A stretch of DNA of 64,000 bases from Pseudocercospora fijiensis CIRAD86 (taxonomy: Eukaryota > Ascomycota > Dothideomycetes > Mycosphaerellales > Mycosphaerellaceae). Below, piece by piece: positions 46,401 to 58,305 of the stretch (within the stretch, counting starts at the first letter, position 1; each line of letters starts with the position of its first letter). The translations under genes and the position numbers were made by a program. The stretch spans positions 3,393,685 through 3,457,684 of the forward strand of contig NW_006921537.1 in the NCBI RefSeq assembly GCF_000340215.1, in the 5' to 3' direction. Under the pieces are notes generated by a model. That model was not told the DNA's origin. It saw only the letters and a list, made by a program, of their open reading frames with translations, and did not search any database.

Positions 46401-48236
46401 TAGGCGGTCGAGGGTCTTATTAATAAGCAGAAGTAGATAGCGGTCCTTAATAGTAATAGTATTAAGCCTACGATAATTAATATATAGGCGTAGGCTACTA
46501 TCCTTCTTTAGTACGAATAGGATAGGTATACTAGTAGGGCTGTTAATATACTAAATTCGACTATTAGCTAGGTTCTTATCTAGGTACTTACGTAATATAG
46601 TAAGCTCTCGTTTACGGTTTACTAAGGTTATAGAGGGGCCTAAAAGGAACCTCCTTGCCCTATATAATATCGATCTTATAGTCCGTCTCTTTAAATATAG
46701 GCAATGTCGATACTAGGTAGTATTTAAATCTACCTCTATTTAGGCTTATAGGAGGAAGAATTACGTTACATCGACTTTTATTAACATTTAATAGGACTTT
46801 CACGACACTTTAATAATATATAACTAATTCTTCGCCTATAAGCCTAAGAACAAACTAGGCTAAACTAGTACGTAGAATATAGCTGTTTGCCCTCGGAGGC
46901 TGTAATACAACTATCTCTACGATAATATTACAATCTAAGTAGCTAAGTTCTATCGTAACGTATCTAACTAGGCCCTCTAACTCTAAGAGCGAATGCGACG
47001 GGGTATTGTTATCGCGTACTACTTAACGCGAGAAAAAGCGAATTGCGATAAAAGTCTTAGCATTTGCCCTCGAGGCTAACACTCTAGGAATAATAGGGAC
47101 AGCCGGAAACGTATACACCTAGAGGGCCGAGAGACAAGCTTATAGAAGGGCCTCCTTATCGTAGATATCGGCAGGTATATAGTCTTGTAGTCTCCTAGCC
47201 TCCGAGCCGCTAAAATCCGGGATTTTATTCGACTTTATACGGACAACTAGCCTTAGTATATAGCAAATGTAGCCTGCAGTATCTAAATTAGCGATAGGCT
47301 TATATAAGAACAAATCTTCTTCTTATTATTACGTAGAACAGCTTTTTAGGGTTTGTCTATCTAATATATAGTTATGCTTCTATAAATTCGAATTCTTATT
47401 TATATACCGGACGGTTGTATAGGAGCCGTATAGTTTTCTTTTAGGCGCTTCGCTATAGGCTTAGTATAGACCGCTAACTAGATATATATTAGTATAGATA
47501 ATGTAAGAACGAGCGAGAATAGAAGGTAGAAGGTAGAAGGTAGAAGGTATATATAAGCCTATAAAGCGGGGCGCCTAAATAGAGGTAGGTTTAAATACCT
47601 TAATATAGGTTTCTCGAATAGGCTAAGGTATACGAGCAAGCTAATTAGGATCTATGCCGTTAGGGGGCACTAGTTTATCGTTATTACTACCGAGTAGGTC
47701 GGTAGTCGGATTAGCTAAGGCGGAGGCTAGTATTAGGTTGCTAATAAATAGGACCCTAATATCGTTAGGGCACTCGCTAGCGTCGATATACTTAATGTCC
47801 TCTTTCCTAGCAATTCTAAATCGCTACTATTAAAGGCCTAAGTCTATAGTAATAGCGTAGTACTTAAGAACAGGGTTGCTAATAATAATATCGGATAGAA
47901 GGCTATCTATATCTATTACGTCGGCGGTAAAATCTAATAAGCGCTTATTACCGAGGTCGTCTCTTAGGACTATAGGAATATAGTAGGCTCTATAGATTAA
48001 GTGCCGAGCGTTATTAAACTAAGCAAGGGTTAGCAGGTTAGCTCTATCTAATTGTCGAAGGTCTAATTGCTTAGCTAGGCGATAGCTAATAAGGGTACTA
48101 ACTAAATTTCCTAGATCTAGTATAACCTTAGTCTTATAGTTAGTTCTATACGTGTCTTATATAAGATAGGTACGTATAATAGCTAGTATAATATCGATAG
48201 TCTTACGCCGTACAAGGCTAATAGTTAGTGCGGCGC
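43447..48236 (-). pseudogene. Pol of gypsy copy C, split by a DNA transposon
   Basis: Reading leftward I recognise a protease region (about 48230-47600), then the inserted 859-bp element, and RT from about 46720 with the YLDN box at about 46161-46176. RNase H ends near 45370, integrase spans about 45100-43800, and a chromodomain-like tail is near 43620-43520. It is homologous throughout to pol of copy D. The open pieces in the longest-frame sense are very short because TAG and TAA codons are frequent. The interruption by the insert alone would already stop translation before RT. Confidence 0.82.
46730..47588. mobile_element. 859-bp non-autonomous TIR element inside copy C pol
   Basis: Perfect terminal inverted repeats of 16 bp (CTACCTCTATTTAGGC at the left, its reverse complement at the right) bound an insertion absent from copies A and D at the same place. 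The flanks ATTTAAAT (46722-46729) and GTTTAAAT (47589-47596) form an 8-bp duplication differing at one G/A site. An 8-bp duplication suggests the hAT superfamily, but the TIR does not settle it. An AGAAGGT-type unit is repeated in tandem near the right end (about 47520-47547). No transposase frame is apparent. Confidence 0.82.
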
Positions 48237-49790
48237 TTATTCTTTTTTCGACTAATAGGAAGGACCGACAGGGGTAGCATTAGCGGCTAAAAGGTACTTT
48301 CGGTACTTAGCGGTAGTACGGTCGATTCGGGCCTAGTCTCGAGGTCTATTATATTAGCCTAGTAGATAGCTAGTACTATTATAGTTAAAGCACTTCAATC
48401 CGGTTAGAAGGTTACTAAACCCGCTCGGATTAGCGCTAGAATTAGAGGAACGATTAGGGGTATATAGAAATAAGCCCCTTCCTCGCTCTCTTCCTTACTA
48501 GGGGTTTCTACCGCGGTATCGGCCTCTACCTCTTCTACGTTAGTAGTCGTTACTGTTTCTATTATTAGTAGTGTTCGTTTAGGGAGTACTTCCTTAGTTT
48601 CTACTATAGCTACGGTTATTAGCGGCTAGCCGTATCTTAGATTCTAGTCGTTACTAAAGCTAGATAGCTCGTTTAGCTATTTCTACTTCGACTATAAATT
48701 AAATGCGTATTAGATTAGCCTGTTCGAATATACGATAACGGTCTAATTCTAGGATAAGCTCCTATCTAAGCTTTAGGCGTATTTTAGAGATCTATATAGA
48801 ATTAGTCTTAGCCGGAAGGTTATCTTCGAGGGTCTTTAAATAGGCCTTAAATAAGCGAGCCGACTAGTTAGTTTTTTGTTTAGCTCGAAGGTACTAGTCC
48901 TAAGTATGTTGTTGCCGTAGTATAGGGTTTCTAAGGGTGTCTAGTATAATAGTTTTGTAGGTCTGCTACTAAACAGTAGTCTAGTTATTAAGGGAGTCGA
49001 AATAGTTATCCTAGGTACGCTTTAGGTCTCTATTAATGTACTATATAGCGTAGACGACTAATAAGTAGTTATCTAGAAGAGCTCTTAGTGCATTTCGCTA
49101 GTTAAGCTTATAGTTACGAATATAGTCGTTGTATTGCTTTCGACTAGAGCTATTAAATACAGTGCAGTCCTTAAGCTTAGCATCCTTCTTCTAAACTAGG
49201 ACGGATAGTAAGGAAGGCCCTACTATCGGCTTAGTATTAGTTATTAGAGCTTCCTATAGGCGGCGAATTTCGAGGAAGTTATTCCTTAGCTATTATTCTT
49301 AACGTAGAGTAGCGAGCCTGTTTTAAATAGCTTTATAAAGTACCTCTGCTAGCTGGGGGCTAAAGGCTGGTTAGCTATATCGTCGATTAATAATATTGTT
49401 AAGAATATCGTTAATAGGCAATTCTAGATTATTACCTAGAACTATAGGTTCTTTAGTAGGCACTTCGGTAGGCACTTTAGCGGGAACTGTGCTACTAGCG
49501 TTGTTATTGCTAGCGCTACTAGTAGCGCCGCGGTTATTGTTATTGCTTCGTAATAAGCCGGCTATTATAATAAGGGATAATACTAATAATATATTATAGC
49601 CCCTTATAGTACGGATGTAGCGGAATTAGCAGATACCGGTCTAGTGCGATTAACTCGGTATAATAGGCCGTACAGAAGGCCTTGCTTAATAATTAGTACG
49701 GTTGTTTTAATAGAATAGTACGTATAGGTCCCGTTCTTCGGGCGTAATATAGTTAGATTAACAGTTTTCGGGGCTATACCGCTAAAAGCT
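48237..49790 (-). pseudogene. Gag of gypsy copy C
   Basis: This is homologous to gag of copies A and D. The repeat region is shorter here (about 49440-49495), with fewer PTK-type units than copies A and D, so the unit number varies among copies. The only open frame of size (49396-49599) is on the opposite strand and is a shadow. The frame ends with TAA near 48237. Confidence 0.72.
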
Positions 49791-49840
49791 TGAAATAAGG
49801 ACTATCTAGCTACTGCCCTTAAAGGGCAGATCGAATACTG

Positions 49841-50038
49841 TATAAGAAGGGTTATATTAGTAGGTAGATAGGGTAGTAGTAGGTTAGTATAGTATTCGAT
49901 AGAGATCTAAGAGGAGAGGGAGGAAGGCAGGCTAGTTAGCCTAACGCTAAGCGCTAAGCCCTACCTAAGGCATTAGGACCCTAGCTTTGCTTAAACCCGG
50001 TTACATACTAGTTACGTATAACCTCTTTAGTCCTAATA
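49841..50038 (-). repeat. 5' LTR of gypsy copy C
   Basis: This 198-bp partner LTR starts TATAAGAAGGG and ends CCTAATA on the plus strand. Confidence 0.9.
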
Positions 50039-50112
50039 GAGATAGAGCATTCTCCGTTTTACTATAATACGGCGAGTTTACTCGAGAATCGGGGATTCCT
50101 ACTAGATAGACT

Positions 50113-50301
50113 TATAAGAAGGGTTATACTAGCAGGTAGATAGGGTAGTAGTAGGTTAGTATAGTATTCGATAGAGGTCTAGGAGGAGAAGAAGGAAGGC
50201 AGGCTAGTTAGCCTAACGCTAAGCGCTAAGCCCTACCTAAGGCACTAAGACCCTAGCTTTACTCGAACTAGTTATATACTAATTACGTATATCCTCTAAT
50301 A
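50113..50301 (-). repeat. Solo LTR of the gypsy family
   Basis: This single LTR of the copy A-D family is flanked by perfect AGACT duplications (50108-50112 and 50302-50306). It lacks 7 bp (TTAGTCC-like) near its right end relative to copy C. Solo LTRs arise by recombination between the two LTRs of one element. Confidence 0.9.
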
Positions 50302-50541
50302 AGACTAGTTATTAGATCTGCCCTAAAATAGGCCGATAAGAGACGATAGTATACCGTTTGTTCGGAAACACGATATCTATACGAAGCGTAAAAAGACGGA
50401 ATACTAGGCTTATTCGAGACCTAAGCGGCTATAATTAGGAGCTAGAGTAGTATCTAGAGTAGTATTTAGAGCGGTATTAAAGGCGCGGCGAAATCCCTCT
50501 AATTAATACTTATAGGCGCTCCTTAAGTCCTTAATATATTA
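50302..50541. other. RIP-damaged spacer
   Basis: This short stretch lies between the solo LTR and the MITE. It includes a tandem GAGTAGTAT-type repeat near 50446-50475. No gene is seen. Confidence 0.4.
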
Positions 50542-50908
50542 GACCGGTATTCTACTACGACCGGCGTTCTACTATCCTATCTAAGGTACGATCTTAGTAA
50601 GAATGTTATATATATAATACGATAAAACAAATCGATTTAGTTCTATATACTATACTTCTATACTTATAAATAGTAAGGATAGTCGCCTAATACGATTGCC
50701 TATCTCGAAAACTTCGAAATCTAAGCTCGTCGTCGCTTTCTTCTATCTCGCTTCTATTCTATAGATCTAAGTCCTCCTACTATCGTCTAATAACTATATA
50801 GCGTTAAGCGAATTTTAATAGCGCTATACTTAATTTGTATCTTAGGAAGTTACTAAGATCGTATCTTAGGTAGGATAGCGGAAAGCCGGTCGTAGCGGAA
50901 TGCCGGTC
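50542..50908. mobile_element. 367-bp MITE with 56-bp terminal inverted repeats
   Basis: The termini 50542-50597 and 50853-50908 are inverted repeats of 56 bp; the mismatches I see are mostly C/T or G/A. The element is flanked by TA on each side, as expected for Tc1/mariner-type insertion. Each terminus contains two direct copies of a GACCGGyrTTCyrCTA-like unit, a layout often seen for transposase binding sites. The centre has no coding frame. Confidence 0.82.
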
Positions 50909-50970
50909 TAAAATAATATATACCCTAAATCTATATATAATTTAGTATAGTCTATAATTAATCCGGGATT

Positions 50971-51300
50971 GCAATCTAGATTAGCTTAGCAATTTAATCT
51001 AATTTAATCCGGCTTATTCCTGCTAACTAAGCAATCTAATTCAATTTAATCTAGCCCCTTTCTAAAGCAATCTAATTTAATCTAGCCCTTTTTAAAGCAA
51101 TTTAATTTAATCTAGGGGCTAAAGGGCTAAATTAGATAGGCTTAGTAATTCAATCTAATCTAATCTCGCCTAGTCCTATTGATTTAGCAATTCAATCTAA
51201 TTTAATCTAGCCTCTATTAAAGCAATCCAATTCAATCTAATCTAGGGGTCCTAGCAATCTAATTCAATTTAGGGGGGTCTAGATTGATTAGATTGATTGT
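50971..51300. repeat. AT-rich minisatellite of CAATCTAAT-type units
   Basis: About ten degenerate units of roughly 30 bp are built on AGCAATCTAATTTAATCTAG followed by a C- or G-rich spacer, some inverted (for example TAGATTGATTAGATTGATTG at the end). The C/T differences among units are in CA/TA positions, so part of the divergence is RIP. Confidence 0.7.
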
Positions 51301-51549
51301 AGACTACACTAACAGAATTGGCCGCTAACCTGTCCGGGATACGCTATTAGACGGCCGGGCCCGGATAAAACGGCGATTACGGTTAGTAGAACGGTTCGAT
51401 AGAAAACTTCCGCAATAACATATTCTATACTATATAGAAACACACATTAGTTGAACCGCTGCGACGTAACGATTCCGCTAGTACTAATATTTTCGTAATA
51501 CGACGAGGCGCTACCTCGCTGTCGCTAAAATAAGTCCCGCGACGCGTCC

Positions 51550-53763
51550 GATTAAAACAAACTAGCGACTAACAACACTAAAACTATACTATACCGACCT
51601 ATTATTAGATAACACAACTATTATTACGAAGCACTACTACGACCTCGGAGCATAGACTGCATAGTTAAAGGGCGAGCCTAGAAAGAGCAGACCGACTAAA
51701 CAAGACGCGCTTCGAATGCTAGATAAACTAGTAGAGCTCTACCTAAACTACGCGTCCTAAGTAAATAACTACGCGACGAACGATATTAGCAAAATGCTAT
51801 ATAACATTCAAGCGAGAATGATTGCTTCGGTAGCGATAGGGAAGGAGACTCTCTACTGCGTACGGACTAGCCTTCGCGGTAATGCCCTCGTAGTCCGTAA
51901 ATCTACTTAAGCCGTATAGAAGGCGGTCCTCTCTTTACGGAGCTTATACCTCGGCTAAGGGGGAAGAACGAACGAACAATTATTAGTATACTCCCTACGA
52001 ATTCGAATACCCGACCTAGTAATATAGAAAGCCCTCCGGACAGCCGACTAAGAACTATATAAGATACTCTCTCTAATCAATAAGAACGCCCGAAATTAGG
52101 GAGTCTAAGTACAGATAGCAGTAGCTAAACAACTACTATTAGGCGACCTAGAACTACACTTCGATAGCTACGCGGAGAGAGAGCAATTTATACGACAATC
52201 GGCACCGTTTTTAAATAGACTAGGCTTAGGAACTACTATTATTACCTATACCTACCTACTAGTCGTCTATAGCATACTAATACGCACAATTAGCATATAT
52301 GCGGCAGGCAAGCAAAAGGCTATTAAGGAAATCCTCCTATAGAATAGTATAGCTATACTAAACGGAGCGATTACCTATATCGGCTAGCTAGTTAAAACTA
52401 GGGCGAACAGCAAACCGACCTTATTAATCGTTCTATACTTTACCCGCGCTTTAGACGCTAATAAGGTACTCGGATAAGGCCTACGATAGTATAGCAGCCT
52501 ATGCGTAGCCGAAATCTATAAGCTAGGCGCGAGAATCTAGTAGTACTTTAAATGCTAAATATATAGTTATAACGGAACCCGGTGCCGTACGCTAGATCGA
52601 TGCCTACTATATGCTAGGCTATATAAGAAGGAGGCTTGCCCGCTAGGCACACTACTATACTACGCACTATGTGCTAGGCTATATATAGCATTTAGCGAGG
52701 GCTGCCCTAAGAGGAGGAAGGCTAAAGCAAAGGCGGCGAAGAGCCGTAAACACCGTATAAGGTTTAACGTTCCTACTAAGGAATAACTAACAAGAAAGCA
52801 AAGCATTCGAGCAGTAGAAGTAGGCGACCGGCGAGACCCGGAAAGTAGCTAAGCTAAGACGCTAGGGGTACAATCAAAACAGACCGGCTACATTATACTA
52901 CCCGACTTAGACCTATAAAGTAACTAGGACCTACTAGAGAGGCTCTATTCGGATATAGGTAAACAACGCGTCTAACGCGTCTCGGACCCTAGCGGTAGTA
53001 TAGCAAAAGCAACAGCTCCCGCACTAAGCACTAAAGCAAATTTAACGTCTTTATCGCTAACTCTAGTCGTACTAATACCCTACCTAACGTAGACGCAGAG
53101 GGAAACCTAGCTAGAAGCTATACCTGTTTTTACCGATCCTAAAGACTACTACTAGGAGCGCCCGTTAACGACTGTAGTAGGAACACTAAAGAAAGGCAAC
53201 GTACCGCTTTTACCGCTCTCCTACTTAAAGACCCGCATTCGGGACCTTCGGGCTAAAGCTAAAGCGTTTAAAAACCTTATTCAAGCCGAGCAGGTCCGGG
53301 AACGCGCTAAATTACGAAAGAGAAAGCAACTATTTAACGAGGACCCTCTTTAGTAGTATACTAACGGCTAGCAATCTAGCGCGGACTTAGGCGACTCTAT
53401 CGGCGACATTAATATACTTAAATTACTAGAGGGCGGTAGAGGCAAAAGAACTAAGACCCTTATACCGAGTAGCTAATAGGTAGCGGCGCTTATCGCTAAA
53501 AAGAAAGCTAACAGCCTAAAACGCAAGAAAGTAGCTACCTCCTCTTCGAATAAAGAGAACGAACTACTAATAAAGAAAGTCGCTAGAATTACCTAGCAGT
53601 TAACTAAAGCGCCCGTCTATACCTTACCGAAGAAAGTCCTTATAGAAGACGAAGAATAGATACTTAAACTAGTATAGGGAGACCCCCTACTAGGGGACGA
53701 TAGCGATAGCAGCTCCGGCGACAATAGTAGTAGTAGCAACGAGTCGACGGACTTACCGAATTA
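51550..53763 (+). pseudogene. LINE ORF1 (nucleic-acid binding protein)
   Basis: This is the Gag-like ORF1 of a Tad-like LINE, readable through stops for about 730 codons. The visible knuckle region at about 52550-52700 has paired C/Y-x2-C/Y-x4-H/Y-x4-C units (for example YNGTRC, and KKEACP and SEGCP); several Cys/His positions are Tyr from RIP. A Lys-rich segment follows (about 52715-52765). An Asp/Ser-rich stretch with GGA/AGC repeats precedes the end (about 53690-53760). It would bind LINE RNA. Confidence 0.7.
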
Positions 53764-53809
53764 ACCGGACAGTTACGACGACGTAATAGACCGGTAGGGC
53801 GGCTACTCT

Positions 53810-56800
53810 CGAAGACGCTACGAATACTTTAGTATAATGTAGCCGGTAGCCTTTACCGGATAGCCGCGCTCTTCGATAGTAATTAAATTTATAAATACGA
53901 TATTATCGCTATTTAGGAGCCCTATCTAAATCGATAAAACGAAGGCTACGTAATAACCTACTACCTATAGAAGGACCTCTTCTAGCTACTCTTCTTAGGA
54001 AAGCTAGACGTACGAGTAGCAACTTTCGTAACTAAATATTAGGATACGAGCAAATAGATAACTTATCTTACTAAGGAATACGTTTACAAAATAACTATCC
54101 GGTCGGGGCTACAAACGGTAACAGTAATTAATGCCTACTAACCGCCGATTAATAATAATTCTACGGTAATTCAATACCTCTACCGGCATATTACAAGGCA
54201 TACGATAATAGTTAGGGATTTCAACGCCTACTATTAAGACTAGATGCTAGACCGACCGAATAACGCTAGGGATAGGCACCTTGCCTAACTAACTTAGGAC
54301 TACTATTTGGTTTAGGTAGTCCCTCGCGGCTAAACTATACGAATTAACCCGCGAGACGGGGGTATATCTACCCTCGATTTAGTCTTTTACTCGCTAACGG
54401 TAACATACCGCAACCTCTCGGTTAGTACTAAACACGACTAGGATTTAGACTATCTCCTAATCGAATCGACCTTCCTCTTCGCCGATCTCCTATTAAATTA
54501 GAAGGAAGAACCCCGAAAGAAATAGAAGGATACCGACATTTACGCCCTATCCGCTTGCCTCCGCTAACTCTAGGTACTAACAATACAAGAGCTAGACACC
54601 CTAGAGAGGCTAGATAAATGTGTAATTAGACTTTAGGCTATCCTTTGCTAAGCTATAGAGGAAGCAGTACCGACGGTTCGCTATACCGAAGGCAGGACTA
54701 GGACCGGATAGAAATTAGGCTTTACCTAGCTCCGCTAGGAGATAAGACGACTAAAACGATACCTCCGACGCTATCAAATTACCGAGGGACCTAAGTACGA
54801 AGAATACCGGTAGCTATATAAAGAATATAAGCAGAAAATCCGAGCCTAGAAGCGTAAGAGCTTTAGGTAAGATATAGTAGTATGCGATAACAACCTGCTA
54901 CGCCTATAGAAGGTAATTAAATAGAAGTCTAACTAGGGGTGCCCGCGAACCTTACACTTTCCGACAATGTAGTATAAAGGCCAATTAGTTACCTCTAGTT
55001 ACGATAAAGCTAAACTCCTCGAGGCCGCCTTCTTTCTAATATAGAGGTAGGCAGACCTAGCCGATATTACGCAGGATTTTACCTACCCTAAGCTAATCCC
55101 CTACCCGCCGATTACCCTCTACGAGGTAGCGTTAGCGGTAAAGAAGATAGCTACCGGCAAAGCACTAGGACCCGACGGAATCCTAGCGGAGATAATTAAG
55201 AAAGCCTTGCTATACCTACCGCTATCTGATAAAGACCTATCCGATCCCGACTATAAGTCCGAATTAGATAACGAAGACACTCCCCTATCTAGTAGCGGCA
55301 GCTCTAACTATACCGCTAACACTACGGCGAGCGCCCGCTAACTAAGGGATAAGGAGAATATTAGACTAACACCGTTCTACGTATACTTAACGGCCCTCTT
55401 TAATATATCTCTAAAGCTCGGCTACTACCTATAAGCGCTACGGACATCTACGACGGTCGCCCTTTAAAAGCTAGGTAAAGACCCGGTAATACCGAAGGGA
55501 TACCGACCGATTGTATTACTTAATATAATTAGCAAATGCTTAGAAAGCATTATTACAGAGAGAATGCACTAGGCATTCGAAACCTAGCAAATCCTCCCGA
55601 CTAGCTACTTTAGAGGCAGAAAGGGCTACGTAATAGATAAGGCCCTTTACTCCCTAATCGAACTGATAGCCGACTTATAGTAACAAGGCGGTAAAGCCTC
55701 CGCACTAGTACTCGACATCTCCGGCGCTTTTAACTACGTCTCGCATTAAAGGCTACTTTATAACATACGTAGACGCCGCCTAGGCGGCGAGCTAGCTAAA
55801 TAGACATAGAGCTTCCTTATAGGCCGGAGAACACGCCTGCGATTACCGGACATTATAGTACCGGAAGCAGAGGTTACCGTCGGGATACTATAGAGCTCGC
55901 CGCTTTTACTACTACTTTTCGTAATCTTTAACGCAGATCTAGTTAAGCAAACGAGCGCGGTCGAGAACAATATATTAGTAGCCTAGATTAACGACGTAAC
56001 TATACTAGTTACCGGCCCGACAGTAGAGGCAGTTAAAAGGGTAATAAAAGAGTTAGTTACTATCTACGAGAGATAGTTAGCGCAATACGTAGCTATCTTT
56101 ACACCGGCTAAGTTCTAACTTATCTACTTCTACGCCCTAGGCACCCGCTACTAAACGATAAGAGACTCCGCCTTTACTATCGAATTTTAAGGGACAATTA
56201 TCTAACCTACGGCGGCGGTTAAAATACTTAGAGTTACGCTAGACTTACGGCTAACATTCGCGGTATACCGAAAGGATATCGAAGCTAAAGCTACAAAGAA
56301 AACTAACGTTATCGCTATACTAAACAAATCCTTATAGGGAGCCTCGCTAATAGTAGTACGGCGAGCCTACCTAGCGACTATCCGACCCCTTCTCGTATAT
56401 AGTGCTTTAGTCTAGTACCGACCTAGTATAGCGGACGCAAAGAAAGCAGCAAAGCTTATTAATTCTATTTAGCACCTAGCAGCCTGTTAGATCGCCGGCG
56501 CCTTTAAAACGACCTTATAAGCAGTACTGCACACTAAGCTGTATATTAAACTAGCTAAGGTGTACCTCTAATTAGTATGCCTCCGTACTTTTATTAGAAT
56601 AGCTAGTCGACTATATAGTACTATACTTATTAAATGTGCAGATACGGACGCACGCCGGAGATAGACTATACTACTCGCTTACTACAAACAAGCGTACCTA
56701 GTAGTAGGCGGTACGCTGCTGCTCTAAGTTTAACAAGTCTTTATTAATACGCTATAGGGAGAATACCCGAATATAGCAATACTAGATAATACCGACGAAG

Positions 56801-57770
56801 CTATTCGAAGGCACGACGAGACCTCTCGGCTACCCGGTATTTATATCTATACCGACGGATTACTTAAAGAAGACAAAAAGGGTAACAGCAAACTCGGCTG
56901 CTCGGCGGTATTACTAGACGGGAGAGTCTTCGAATTAAGACTACTCGGTATAGCCCCTTTCTTATTATCTTTCTACGTAGAAGTATACGGGCTTTTATTA
57001 GCACTCTAATCGATTATTTACTATAGTCTAGTTAAACCGGTTTACATCTATACCGATAATAGGGGACTCGTACAAAGAATTACCGATACTAACGCTAATA
57101 TAGTATAGGACGCTATCCGACAATTTCACGAGCTACGGCTATATATACTATGCCCTATCGCAATCTAATAGATACCCGGCTATTCGGGCATACTAGGCAA
57201 TAAATTAGCGGACAAACTAGCAATAGAAGCCGCCGATAGAGCGCGACTAATTCATTCATCCCTAACCTATAACTATAAATAGGCAAAAGGACAAATCGAC
57301 ACCTTCCTTAAAGGTAAATAGCAACTTAAATAGGCAGACGGCGATATAGGACGGAGTGTCTACCGACTATAGCCGCATATAACTAAAGACGTCCTTTAGA
57401 GATACTAACAAGCTAGCCGGCCGATAGGAAGTATTATTACCTAAATGTAGACAGGAAAGATAGCCCTTAACTAATACCTCTATAGAATCGGAGCAGTAGG
57501 CAGCCTATTCTACGGCCTATGCATTAACGAGGATAATTACGAGCTATAACGCTAAACGCCCGTATATATACTACTCGAATGCCTACGACTAACTAAAGAC
57601 AGAGACAATATATAGGCAGCCCTCGGTAAACGAATTACTAACCTTAACCTCCTTCTTAGTAACTTAGCGATAGTATAATAGGCAGCCCTATTACTACTAA
57701 AGGCGAAAGTCTTATAGTAGTTTAGGGCAGTCGATCCGGAACTCGTAGAATCTAAGCATAGCGACCTAAT
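53810..57770 (+). pseudogene. LINE ORF2: APE endonuclease, reverse transcriptase, RNase H
   Basis: The endonuclease starts with RILxYNV, then KYDIIAIQEPY (about 53895-53930), VTVINAYQPP (about 54120), VRDFNAYY (about 54215-54240; GDFN-type box with Gly to Arg and His to Tyr) and STLDLVF (about 54365). The RT has GKALGPDGIL (about 55155), a KGYRPIVLLN box (about 55498), LVLDISGAFNYVSH (about 55710), and a catalytic box reading INDV near 55985. The RNase H domain runs from IYIYTDG (about 56840) to NKLADKLA (about 57200). The minus-strand open frame at 55758-55970 is a shadow. Many stops and lost active-site residues make it inactive. Confidence 0.83.
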
Positions 57771-58223
57771 TTAAAAGCAAAGCGAGGCATTGAACTCTAA
57801 GAGAGAAGCTAAAGCTATAAAGAAAGCCGCGAAATAGGCACGCTAGGCTTAGATAAAACGAAGACACGCGGAGGCTGCTAAGCAAGCAATTACTTAAGCA
57901 TTACCGGGTCTAAGTCAAGTAGTATATAGTACTTATATACAAAGAACGTACTACCGTTCTAATTTAGTGCCGCTAAAGCGGCTATACGAGAGACATCCGC
58001 CTAGACCGTTAAGCTACTACTAATCTTTGCTAAAGTATACTATAAAAAAGGGACGAAGGGTTATAACTAAGCGATTAAGTATAACGAAGCTGCTAGAGGG
58101 ACTACCTACCGTTATAGGTCGCGGAAGGGCTTACGGACTATAGTAGAAGGATACGAATCCTAGGTAACGAACGACTTACTATAATACGACTTAACGCGCC
58201 TAGCTTTATTACCTCGCACCGCT
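57771..58223 (+). other. Probable 3' region of the LINE
   Basis: This is RIP-damaged sequence without a convincing coding frame, lying between ORF2 of the LINE and the presumed LTR of copy E. No poly-A tail or target duplication is visible. Confidence 0.4.
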
Positions 58224-58233
58224 TATTACGGGG

Positions 58234-58305
58234 TAACCTTAGGACCCTGTTTATATAAGGCTTAGCATGTGACCTTAGGACCCTGTTTATATAAGGCTTA
58301 GCATG
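58234..58305 (+). repeat. 36-bp tandem duplication containing the LTR TATA box
   Basis: Two consecutive 36-bp units (58234-58269 and 58270-58305) are identical but for one A/G. Each contains TATATAAGG (58252-58260 and 58288-58296), so the putative promoter is doubled. Confidence 0.85.

Larger units (their letters stand above)
41990..50038 (-). mobile_element. Complete Ty3/gypsy chromovirus copy C
   Basis: An 8,049-bp element with 198-bp LTRs at both ends (41990-42187 and 49841-50038) is flanked by GAGAT at 41985-41989 and 50039-50043. It is on the minus strand and belongs to the same family as copies A, B and D. Gag is at about 48237-49790, pol at 43447-48236, and a 1.25-kb 3' region follows before the left LTR. 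Pol is interrupted by an 859-bp DNA element (46730-47588). It is full length but inactivated by RIP; without the insert it would be about 7.2 kb. Confidence 0.93.
51301..57770 (+). mobile_element. Tad-like non-LTR retrotransposon (LINE)
   Basis: A plus-strand two-ORF LINE follows the minisatellite. ORF1 (about 51550-53763) has zinc knuckles; ORF2 (about 53810-57770) has an APE-type endonuclease, RT and RNase H, the layout of the fungal Tad clade. Both frames are full of TAG/TAA codons. The 5' end and the 3' end (57770-58223) are not sharply defined and I see no flanking duplication. Confidence 0.83.

Noticed and set aside
55758..55970. Minus-strand open frame in the LINE
   Set aside because: It lies opposite the RT domain of LINE ORF2, whose motifs are on the plus strand.
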